Shown here: positions 1-7,263 of the stretch, in pieces | How the letters are laid out: every line of letters starts with the position of its first letter | Position numbering within the stretch: the first letter of the stretch is position 1 | Assembly: GCF_024497955.1 (NCBI RefSeq) | Contig: NZ_JANHKP010000004.1 | Span: forward strand, 248,001 to 312,000 | Length of the DNA: 64,000 bases | Direction: 5' to 3' | Origin: Streptomyces sp. C10-9-1 | GTDB taxonomy: Bacteria; Actinomycetota; Actinomycetes; Streptomycetales; Streptomycetaceae | Notes under the pieces: generated by a model | Told to the model about the DNA's origin: nothing | The model's input: the letters and a program-made list of their open reading frames with translations, nothing else | Database searches by the model: none | Program-made: the position numbers and the translations under genes

Positions 1-9
1 GTGGCCTCC

Positions 10-1098
10 ATGACCGGACCCGGCACTCCCCTGCGCGTCGGGCTCGTGGGCTACGGCCTGGCGGGCTCCGTCTTCCACGCCCCGCTCATCACCACCACAC
101 CGGGGATGGCACTCGACACGGTCGTCACCTCCCGGGCGGAGCGCCGGGACGCCGCCCGCGCCACGCTCGGCGACGGGATCCGCTTCGCCGCCCGCCCCGA
201 GGAGCTGTGGGAGCGGGCCGGGGCGCTCGACCTCGTCGTCATCGCCTCCCCGAACCGGACGCACGTGCCGATCGCCACGGCCGCCCTGCGGGCCGGGCTC
301 CCGGTGGTCGTGGACAAGCCGATGGCCGGGACGGCCGCCGAGGCGCGTGCCCTCGGGGCCCTCGCCGAGGAGCGGGGCCTCGTCCTCTCGGTCTTCCACA
401 ACCGCCGCTGGGACAACGACTTCCTCACCCTGCGCGGCCTGCTCGCCGACGGCGCCCTGGGCGAGGTGCGGCGCTTCGAGTCCCGCTTCGAGCGCTGGCG
501 CCCCGAGCCGAAGGGCGGCTGGCGCGAGTCGGGCGACCCGGCGGACCTGGGCGGGCTGCTGTACGACCTCGGCAGCCACCTCGTCGACCAGGCCCTGACG
601 CTCTTCGGGCCGGCCGTACGGGTGTACGCGGAGGCCGATGTGCGGCGGCCCGGCGCGCAGGCCGACGACGACACCTTCCTCGCCCTCACCCACGCGGGCG
701 GCGTCCGCTCCCACCTGTACATGAACGCCGCGGCCGCGCAGCTCGGCCCGCGTTTCCGTGTGCTCGGCTCACGCGCCGGGTACGTGAAGTACGGACTCGA
801 CCCCCAGGAGGCCGACCTGCGTGCCGGGAGGCTGCCGGGCGGGGGCGGGCCCTGGGGCGTCGAGCCCGAGTCGCTCCGGGGCCGCCTGGGCTCCGGGGAG
901 TCCCCCGCGACCGGCGGGGGCGCCCCGGTGCCGACCCTGCCGGGCGACTACCCCGCGTACTACGCGGCCGTCGCCGCGGCCGTGCGCGGCGAGGGCCCGG
1001 TCCCGGTGACCGCCGGACAGGCGGCGGCCGCCCTCGACGTCCTGGAAGCCGCCGGCCGTTCCGCCAGGGACGGCGTGACCGTGGAGATCGACAGATGA
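10..1098 (+). CDS. Gfo/Idh/MocA family NAD(P)-dependent oxidoreductase
   Basis: Cytoplasmic oxidoreductase of the Gfo/Idh/MocA family, which oxidises or reduces sugars, inositols and related polyols with NAD(P). The N-terminal Rossmann motif GYGLAGSVFHAP starts about 10 residues in, the family Lys-Pro is in VVDKPMAG, and the catalytic-region histidine is in DLGSHLVDQAL. About 362 residues, a normal family length. I chose the ATG at 10 because the family profile starts there; a GTG at base 1 is in frame and its upstream sequence is outside the window, so the start is not certain. The stop overlaps the next start (ATGA), so the two genes are translationally coupled. The substrate cannot be read from sequence. 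Confidence 0.9.
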   Translation: MTGPGTPLRVGLVGYGLAGSVFHAPLITTTPGMALDTVVTSRAERRDAARATLGDGIRFAARPEELWERAGALDLVVIASPNRTHVPIATAALRAGLPVVVDKPMAGTAAEARALGALAEERGLVLSVFHNRRWDNDFLTLRGLLADGALGEVRRFESRFERWRPEPKGGWRESGDPADLGGLLYDLGSHLVDQALTLFGPAVRVYAEADVRRPGAQADDDTFLALTHAGGVRSHLYMNAAAAQLGPRFRVLGSRAGYVKYGLDPQEADLRAGRLPGGGGPWGVEPESLRGRLGSGESPATGGGAPVPTLPGDYPAYYAAVAAAVRGEGPVPVTAGQAAAALDVLEAAGRSARDGVTVEIDR

Positions 1099-1613
1099 CC
1101 GGTACGACGCCGACGGAGCACCCGTCCGCCGACGAGATCACCGAGCAGGAGCGGCGCCTGACGCTGCGCCGCTTCAGCAACGAGGACGCCTGGAGGCTGG
1201 GCAGCCTGCTGGTGGAGATGGCCCACCTGCGGAGCGCTCCGGTCGCGATCGACATCCGCCGGGGAGCCCAGCAGCTGTTCCACGCGGCGCTGACCGGTTC
1301 CAGCGCCGACAACGACGCCTGGATCGACCGCAAGCGGCGGGTGGTCGAGCGCTACGGGGTGAGCTCCTACCTGGTCGGGGCCCGGCACCGCGAGAAGGGC
1401 GTCCCCTTCGAGGAGTCCTCCCGGCTCGACCCCGCCCGCTACGCCGCGCACGGCGGTTCGTTCCCGATCAACGTCGAGGGTGTGGGCCTGGTGGGTTCGG
1501 TGACGGTCTCCGGTCTTCCCCAGGCCGAGGACCACGCCATGGTGGTGGAGGCGCTGGAGCGGTTCGCCGCCCACGCGGACGGCTCCAGCGGCGTGGCGGG
1601 CCCCCCGTCCTGA
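1095..1613 (+). CDS. UPF0303 / HbpS-GlcG-like (DUF336) protein
   Basis: A 172-residue protein of the UPF0303 branch of the GlcG/HbpS (DUF336) fold, often labelled heme-degrading domain-containing protein. Typical segments are AHLRSAPVAIDIRRG, HAALTGSSADNDAWIDRK and the C-terminal GLVGSVTVSGLPQAEDH, which is the best-conserved part of the fold. Characterised relatives bind heme or cobalamin-like cofactors, but nothing in the sequence proves a ligand here. The ATG overlaps the stop of the oxidoreductase, which implies co-expression; the partner may act on the same small molecule. No signal peptide or membrane segment is seen. Confidence 0.85.
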   Translation: MTGTTPTEHPSADEITEQERRLTLRRFSNEDAWRLGSLLVEMAHLRSAPVAIDIRRGAQQLFHAALTGSSADNDAWIDRKRRVVERYGVSSYLVGARHREKGVPFEESSRLDPARYAAHGGSFPINVEGVGLVGSVTVSGLPQAEDHAMVVEALERFAAHADGSSGVAGPPS

Positions 1614-1685
1614 CACCCGCGGGCGCGCCGCGACCCGGGCGGGTGCCGCCCGGGCCGCGGCGGCGCGGGGCGCCCCGCGCGTGTC

Positions 1686-2546
1686 CTACGCCCCCTTCAG
1701 CTGCTGGCGCTGGCGGCCGAGGCCCTCGACCTCCAGCTCCACCACGTCGCCCGGCCGCAGGTAGGGCTTGGGCTCGGGCCGGCCCATCGCCACCCCGGCC
1801 GGGGTGCCCGTGTTGATCACGTCGCCCGGGTGGAGCGTCATGAAGCGGCTCAGGTAGCGGACGACCTCGGCCACCGGGAAGATCTGGTCGGCGGTGGAGC
1901 CGTCCTGCTTGAGCTCGCCGTTGACCCACAGCCGCAGGCCGAGGGCCTGGGGGTCCGGGACCTCGTCGGCGGTGACCAGCCAGGGGCCGAGGGGGTTGAA
2001 GGTCTCGCAGTTCTTGCCCTTGTCCCAGGTGCCGCCGTGCTCGATCTGGAACTCGCGCTCGGACACGTCGTGCGAGACCGCGTACCCGGCCACATGGGCG
2101 AGTGGGTCATCGTCGTCGCCCAGGTACCGGGCCGTGCGCCCGATGACCACGGCGAGCTCCGCCTCCCAGTCCGTCTTGCGGCTGCCGCGCGGCACGAGCA
2201 CGGTGTCCTCCGGGCCGACGACGGTGTCGGCGGCCTTGAGGAAGACCACCGGCTCGGCCGGGGGCTCGGCCCCGGTCTCCGCGGCGTGGTCGTGGTAGTT
2301 CAGGCCGATGCAGACGACCTTGCCGACCCGGGCGAGCGGCGGCCCGATCCGGAGCCCGGCAGGGTCCAGCGGGGGCAGCACGCCCGCGCCGGCCGCGGCC
2401 CGGATCCGGTCGAGTGCGGACGCGTTCGCGAGCAGCGCCCCGTCGATGTCGTCGACGAGCTGGGACAGGTCGCGCAGGGTGGCGCCGTCCGGGTCGAGCA
2501 GGGCGGGGCGCTCCGCACCCGCCGGACCGACACGCAGCAGCTTCAT
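1686..2546 (-). CDS. fumarylacetoacetate hydrolase (FAH) family protein
   Basis: A 286-residue FAH-fold enzyme. Members cleave or isomerise 2-oxo acids such as acylpyruvates and HHDD-type diketo acids with a divalent metal. The N-terminal subdomain starts MKLLRVGPAG. The catalytic core shows VCIGLNYHDHAAE, the metal-ligand stretch DWEAELAVVIG, and the family ending GDVINTGTPAGVAMG. Start chosen at the ATG at 2546, preceded by a GGGGAG ribosome site; the longer open frame has no such site. It stands alone, convergent with the UPF0303 gene. The substrate is not predictable beyond the family. Confidence 0.88.
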   Translation of the reverse strand: MKLLRVGPAGAERPALLDPDGATLRDLSQLVDDIDGALLANASALDRIRAAAGAGVLPPLDPAGLRIGPPLARVGKVVCIGLNYHDHAAETGAEPPAEPVVFLKAADTVVGPEDTVLVPRGSRKTDWEAELAVVIGRTARYLGDDDDPLAHVAGYAVSHDVSEREFQIEHGGTWDKGKNCETFNPLGPWLVTADEVPDPQALGLRLWVNGELKQDGSTADQIFPVAEVVRYLSRFMTLHPGDVINTGTPAGVAMGRPEPKPYLRPGDVVELEVEGLGRQRQQLKGA

Positions 2547-2730
2547 GGGTTCGTCTCCCCTGTTCTGTGACCGCCCCGGACCGACGGGTGCGGCCGTCGG
2601 CGATCGGGGGGTCGGCTGATCCTCCAAGAGGTCCGACGGCTCTGCAAGACCCTGTTCACCACCTGGACCGGGGCCGGGTGGGAGCGGAGTGCACCCCGGA
2701 CCGGCGCCCCGCCCGCTCCCGCCCCGGCCG

Positions 2731-3483
2731 TCAGGCCGGCGCCGGGGCCTCGGGGGCGGCCGCGTCGCGGTACAGCCAGGCGCGCTCGGCCACGGTCCAG
2801 GTGGTGGAGGTGACGACGTAGAGCGCGGCCGCGAGCGGGACGACGGCCACCGTGACCAGGGTCGCGAAGGACAGCAGCGGCATGAACCTGAGCATCGCCC
2901 CGAGACCGGGCGGCTGGTCCGCGACCGGGGCGGGGGCGGCGGCCAGCTGCCTGCGGGTGGTGCGGTAGCCGAACACCGCCACGACGGCGACCAGCGCGAA
3001 GACCGCCAGGTACACCGTTCCGTCGGGCCCGAGGAGACCGCCGTCGGCGAGGGCGTCGGCCCAGCGGCCGCCGAGCGGGGCGCCGAACAGGCCGTGGTCG
3101 AGCAGCGCGTTGGCCTCGCCGCCGATCCGGTCGCTGGAGAACAGCTGGTACATCAGGAAGAACGCCGGCAGCTGGAGCAGCGCGGGCAGGCAGCCGGCCA
3201 GCGGCGAGACCTTCTCCCGCGCGTACAGCTCCAGGACGGCGCGCCGCAGGCGCTCCGGATCCGCCCCGTGCTTCCTGCGCAGCTCGGCGACGCGGGGCGC
3301 GAGCCGGGTGCGGGCACGGGCTCCGCGGGCCGCGGCGCGGGCGAGCGGGTGGGCGGCGAGGCGGACCAGGGCGGTGAAGACCACGATGGCCGCGGCGGTG
3401 GCGGACGCCGCGAGGAGCGGCTGGAGCAGGTCGGCGAGGCGCTCGACCAGCGAGGCGAAGGCGGGCAGGGGGGAGACGGACAT
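2731..3483 (-). CDS. YidC/Oxa1 family membrane insertase paralogue
   Basis: A 250-residue polytopic protein of the YidC/Oxa1/Alb3 family, which inserts proteins into the membrane. After the first membrane helix it has the cytosolic hairpin RRKHGADPERLRRAVLELY followed by the characteristic CLPALLQLPAFFLMYQL helix. Further hydrophobic helices lie around residues 160-180 and 200-230. It is shorter than the main oriC-linked YidC, which fits a second actinobacterial copy. Start at the ATG at 3483. It lies 213 bp downstream of the small membrane gene at 3697-4017 on the same strand. Whether it is active or specialised is unknown. Confidence 0.85.
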   Translation of the reverse strand: MSVSPLPAFASLVERLADLLQPLLAASATAAAIVVFTALVRLAAHPLARAAARGARARTRLAPRVAELRRKHGADPERLRRAVLELYAREKVSPLAGCLPALLQLPAFFLMYQLFSSDRIGGEANALLDHGLFGAPLGGRWADALADGGLLGPDGTVYLAVFALVAVVAVFGYRTTRRQLAAAPAPVADQPPGLGAMLRFMPLLSFATLVTVAVVPLAAALYVVTSTTWTVAERAWLYRDAAAPEAPAPA

Positions 3484-3696
3484 GGCTGGGCCCTTCCGGA
3501 GGGGGTCTCGTCGTGCCGGGGTGGTGACGCGGGATCGGCGGGACGGCCCGGAGGGCGGGCAGGGGTGAGCGCCGGGCGCACGGAGACCTCGGGTGTCCGT
3601 GGCGGGGCGGCCCCCGGGCCTACGGAGCGTCAGGCTCCGCGGCGGGGTGCGGGAAGCGCTACCCGGGAGGTCCGGCACCTGCCGGACCCGGGAGCC

Positions 3697-4017
3697 CTAC
3701 GCGGCCGTCAGGACGGGACGGCCGGGCGCCCGGGGCCTGGTGCGGCCCCGGGAGTCGGGATCGCGCTGGGGAAGGAAGGCGGTGCGCCGCGCCCTGTCGC
3801 GCAGCGCGGTGCGGACCCGGGTGCGCGGCACCGCCGGGACGCATCGGGCCCCGAGCGCCACGCAGACGACGAGGGCGGAGCCCGCGGCGGCGGTCGCGGT
3901 CGCGGCGAGCGCGAGGGCCGCCGTCATGCCGTCGCCGTCGACGAGATGGGCACCGGCGAAGAGCAGCAGCAGGAGCAGCCCGGGCAGCCGGATCGGGCGC
4001 GGCACACCGCGGAGCAT
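3697..4017 (-). CDS. small membrane protein, DUF6412-like
   Basis: A 106-residue protein with two hydrophobic segments (about residues 9-25 and 30-56) and an Arg/Pro-rich C-terminal half. It resembles the small DUF6412-type proteins I remember next to this kind of yidC in Streptomyces; that link is recollection. A strong GGGAGGGAGGG ribosome site precedes the ATG at 4017. It reads toward yidC, 213 bp away. Function unknown; it could be a cofactor or substrate of the insertase. The long open frame that continues upstream on this strand is an antisense shadow of other genes. Confidence 0.65.
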   Translation of the reverse strand: MLRGVPRPIRLPGLLLLLLFAGAHLVDGDGMTAALALAATATAAAGSALVVCVALGARCVPAVPRTRVRTALRDRARRTAFLPQRDPDSRGRTRPRAPGRPVLTAA

Positions 4018-4281
4018 CCCGCCCTCCCTCCCGCACGCCGTTCCCGTGGACCGGTCGGCCCCCTCGTCCCTGTACACGATCAGACGCGGGGCCCGGTTCC
4101 CGCCGCCGGGCGGACGAGGCGGGTCGCGCGCTGTGACGTACCCCACGCCCCACGGGTCCCCGCACCCGGCAGCGCCCCTGCCTGGGGCGATACCGCTCCC
4201 CCTCCGGCACCGCGCGGAGCGGCCCGACGGCCCCCGCCGCGGCCCCCCGCACCGCCGCCGCACGGCAGTACGGTGTGGGGC

Positions 4282-5286
4282 ATGCGCCCCGACACCCCCG
4301 CCGACCACACCGCCGAAGCCGAGCGCCTGCTGCGGACCGCCGAGAGGTACCCGGAGGACGACGAGCAACTGCTGCTCCAGGCCGCCGCCCATCTGGAACT
4401 CGCCGGTGAACGCGAGCGCGCCTCCGGGCTCTACGACCGCCTGCTGGCGGCCGACCCGGAGCATCCGCAGCTGGTCAAGGCGCTCCAGGCGGCGAACCTC
4501 TGGGAGTACGGGCACGAGGCGGAGGCCCGTGCCCTGATCGCGGGCATCCGCATCGCCGCCCCGCCGCAGCCCGCGCCCTGGGAGGTCGTCGCCGAGACGC
4601 TGGAGGCCCACGACGAGCTGGACGCCGCCCACGCCTGCTACGACGAGGCGCTCGCGCTGCTGCTGCCGCAGGACGGGGAGGTGCCCTACGCGGCCCGCAC
4701 CCTGCTGACGGGCCGCCACCGGGTGCGGCGGCTCCAGGGCCGCGAGCACGACGCGCACGACGCGCTCGCGGACCGCGTCCACGCCGCACGCACACCGGAC
4801 GTCAGCCTCGACGAGCTCCACGACCCGGGGCGCCTGTGGGCGCTGGGCTCGGACAACCCGGAGGAGCTCCGGGCGGAGATCGCGCGGCTGCGGTCGGAGC
4901 TGGGCTCCTACCGCTCGGCGCTGTCGCGGCCCTTCCCCGTGGCGGTCCTGCACTGGTCGGCGCCGGAGCTGGCCGAGCTGCTGGCGGCGTATCCGGAGCT
5001 CGCCGCCGAGTACCCCTCGCACGAGGCGCATCTGGCGACGATCGAGTCCTCGCTGCGGGACCTGGCGGCCACCGGGACGGAGAACCTCGGCGTCGTCACC
5101 GGCACGCTCCCCTCCTACGAGGCGTTCGCCGCCTCGGAGTCCGCCTCGCCCGCCGCGGTCTCGCTGCTGCCGCAGTACGCCACGACGCTCGCCGCCCGCG
5201 GGCGCGCGGCGGCCTGGCCGCCCGCGCAGGGCGCCCGGTGCTGGTGCGGCGCGGACGGCGCCTACCGGGACTGCCACGGCCGCTGA
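4282..5286 (+). CDS. TPR-repeat protein with C-terminal SEC-C zinc motif
   Basis: A 334-residue soluble protein. The N-terminal half is made of TPR-like helical pairs (for example LLLQAAAHLELAGERERA and a following repeat). The last 16 residues carry a SEC-C motif, CWCGADGAYRDCHGR, a zinc-binding tail known from SecA and many stand-alone proteins. A TPR scaffold with a metal tail suggests a protein-protein adaptor. The ATG at 4282 is the first plausible start; a GTGGGG stretch precedes it. It is convergent with the glycosidase gene across a strong terminator hairpin. No defined pathway. Confidence 0.8.
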   Translation: MRPDTPADHTAEAERLLRTAERYPEDDEQLLLQAAAHLELAGERERASGLYDRLLAADPEHPQLVKALQAANLWEYGHEAEARALIAGIRIAAPPQPAPWEVVAETLEAHDELDAAHACYDEALALLLPQDGEVPYAARTLLTGRHRVRRLQGREHDAHDALADRVHAARTPDVSLDELHDPGRLWALGSDNPEELRAEIARLRSELGSYRSALSRPFPVAVLHWSAPELAELLAAYPELAAEYPSHEAHLATIESSLRDLAATGTENLGVVTGTLPSYEAFAASESASPAAVSLLPQYATTLAARGRAAAWPPAQGARCWCGADGAYRDCHGR

Positions 5287-5306
5287 GCGGGCCGGTGCCG
5301 TGCGCG

Positions 5307-5343
5307 GCGCGCCCCCGGAACCGGAGCGGTTCCGGGGGCGCGC
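5307..5343. terminator. bidirectional terminator hairpin
   Basis: A perfect 16-bp inverted repeat (5307-5322 with 5328-5343) around a 5-nt GGAGC loop. It lies between two convergent genes ending at 5286 and 5355, so it can stop transcripts from both sides. No U-tract, as usual in high-GC actinobacteria. Confidence 0.85.
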
Positions 5344-5354
5344 GGCATCCTCGG

Positions 5355-6971
5355 TCAGGGGCGCAGCAGCAGCACGTTGCCCAGGGAGCGCTCGCCCGCC
5401 GCGTCCGAGGGACGGTTGACGATCCCGGCGTCGGCGGTCGCCATCACGCTGGAACCGCCGCCGTCGAGGTTCATCGCCTCGCGGGCGCCCAGGCGGCGCA
5501 TCAGCTCGGCGGCCCGGGCGATGCCGAGGCCCTCGCTGTACCCGGCCCGGCGCCCGTCGACGACCACCAGCATCAGGCGGCCGGCGCCGTCGACACCGAT
5601 CATGGACCGGGGGTTGGCACGCACCGTCCAGTTGTAGGTGAACGTCTGGTCCGCGCCCTGGCGCACCACCCCGTCGGCGACGGCGTTCACGGACACCCTG
5701 CCGTCCCGCACCATCGTCGGACCGACCTGGAGGACGGTGGTGTCCGGGGTGAGGGCGACACGGCGGCCGCTGCCGTCCTCGACGCGCTCCTCCACGGTGA
5801 GCCGGGTGCCGGGCACCGCGTGCGCGCGCAGCCAGCGGGCGCTGTCCCCGAGGGCCTGCACGGTGGACCCCCCGGCGGGCACGGCGGTCCCGCGCGTGCC
5901 GTTCAGGGCGAGGACGGTGCCCTGTGCGTCGAGCACGGCCTCGGCTCCGGCGCCGGAGGGCGTCGCGGCGCCCCATTCGGGTGTGAAGCGGACCAGTTCG
6001 CTGGGGTCGGTGCAGCGCAGGTCGTGCTGGGGGAGCTCGGTGGGCAGGTCGCCGCCGACCCCGCCGCAGTTCCACACGACGCCCGGCGGCCGGTTGACGC
6101 CGTCGACCTCGGCGGCCGCCGCGCCGGCGCGGAGCGTCACACGGGCGGTGAAGGTGTCGACGTCGACCGAGCGGCCGCCGGTGATCCTGATACCGGCCCG
6201 GCCCCGGGTGGCGGAGCCGATCAGCCGGCCGTCCTTCACGTACAGCCCGGCGGGCGCCCCGTCGTAGAACCACTGGCCGTTGATCCCGGCGATCGCGTCG
6301 GCGGCGCCGAGCAGTTCGGTGAGCTTCTCGGTGCCCTTCAGCGAGGGGCCGAAGTCGGTGTCCAGCCGGCCGCCGAAGCGGGTGAAGTCCACCCGCAGCA
6401 CATGCACCCGCTGCGGGGCTCCCGCGTCGTCGCCGTCCTGGGCCGTGAAGCGGGTGCCGCCCGCGAAGCCGGCCTTCCTCACCCGGGCCAGCTCCGCCGC
6501 CGCGTCCGCCTCGGCGGCGTGGCCGCCGACCCGCACCGTCCAGCCGAGCCTCCCGGCCGGCCGGTCGGCGAAGGCCGGGGCCCGGACCTCGGCGACGCGG
6601 GGGGTGAACCCCGCGGCCCGCAGCGCCGCCGCGACCCGGTCGGCGGTGGCCCGCGGGCCGAGGGCGGTGCGCGCGGAGGCGAGGGGGCCGTCCGGCGTCG
6701 CGGGCAGGTTGACCTGCACGGTCCACCGGTCGCCCGGGTCGGGGCTGCCCAGGGCGTAGGTGCTCAGGAGCACCCCGGGGGCCACCTCCCTGGTCGTGAC
6801 GGCGGCGCCGGGGAAGCGGGGCTCGGCGGAGCGCGCCCGGGGAGTGCCCGCCGCCTCGGCGTTCGGCGCCGCCACCGCAGGATTCCTCGCCGCTTCCGTG
6901 CCGTTGAGGGCCACCATGGTGCCCGCCACCACTCCGGCCGCCGCCAGGAGGGAGAGTGCCTTCGTCCGCAT
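5355..6971 (-). CDS. secreted phosphodiester glycosidase (NAGPA-domain) protein
   Basis: A 538-residue exported protein. Residues 1-25 form a signal peptide (MRTKALSLLAAAGVVAGTMVA). About residues 60-165 contain a SPOR-like region (RAAGFTPRVAEVRAP). The rest is the phosphodiester glycosidase fold (NAGPA/YpjQ-like), with AGINGQWFYDGAPAGLYVKD, a central GVVWNCGGVGGD and the C-terminal MNLDGGGSSVMATADAGIVN, the hallmark of the family. The known activity removes GlcNAc from phosphodiester-linked glycans; here it may act on wall or exopolysaccharide. The ATG at 6971 gives a proper signal peptide, unlike the longer open frame. Confidence 0.87.
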   Translation of the reverse strand: MRTKALSLLAAAGVVAGTMVALNGTEAARNPAVAAPNAEAAGTPRARSAEPRFPGAAVTTREVAPGVLLSTYALGSPDPGDRWTVQVNLPATPDGPLASARTALGPRATADRVAAALRAAGFTPRVAEVRAPAFADRPAGRLGWTVRVGGHAAEADAAAELARVRKAGFAGGTRFTAQDGDDAGAPQRVHVLRVDFTRFGGRLDTDFGPSLKGTEKLTELLGAADAIAGINGQWFYDGAPAGLYVKDGRLIGSATRGRAGIRITGGRSVDVDTFTARVTLRAGAAAAEVDGVNRPPGVVWNCGGVGGDLPTELPQHDLRCTDPSELVRFTPEWGAATPSGAGAEAVLDAQGTVLALNGTRGTAVPAGGSTVQALGDSARWLRAHAVPGTRLTVEERVEDGSGRRVALTPDTTVLQVGPTMVRDGRVSVNAVADGVVRQGADQTFTYNWTVRANPRSMIGVDGAGRLMLVVVDGRRAGYSEGLGIARAAELMRRLGAREAMNLDGGGSSVMATADAGIVNRPSDAAGERSLGNVLLLRP

Positions 6972-7169
6972 GTTCGCCTCCGCTCGTCGGAACTGTGCCA
7001 CCGGGCAAGTCAACGAGCGGCGGGTGTCGCAGGATACAACTCCCGCGGCACGGGCGGGGAAGAGCCTCCGGCGCTTCTGCTCCGAGGTCCGCACCGCCTG
7101 CGCTCCGCGGCGGCGCGGTGCGGGCCGGAGCCCCGCCGGGCCAGGACGCGGCGGGGGCGGACGCGCCGG

Positions 7170-7203
7170 GGGCGGGACCCCGTTGAACACCGGGGCCCCG
7201 CCC
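7170..7203 (-). terminator. probable terminator after the LAL regulator
   Basis: A 13-bp inverted repeat with one mismatch (7170-7182 with 7191-7203) and an 8-nt loop. It sits about 60 bp downstream of the regulator stop, in the direction of its transcription. Confidence 0.5.
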
Positions 7204-7263
7204 TCCGTACTCAAGGGCACCTCCCCCAAGAGGCTGGGCGCGTGACCGTCGGGCAGGGACGGC

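Noticed and set aside
3697..7008. A 1103-residue minus-strand open frame
   Set aside because: Only its last 106 residues (3697-4017) are gene-like. The rest is antisense to the SEC-C and glycosidase genes or a frame shadow, with Arg/Gly-rich sequence typical of high-GC noise.
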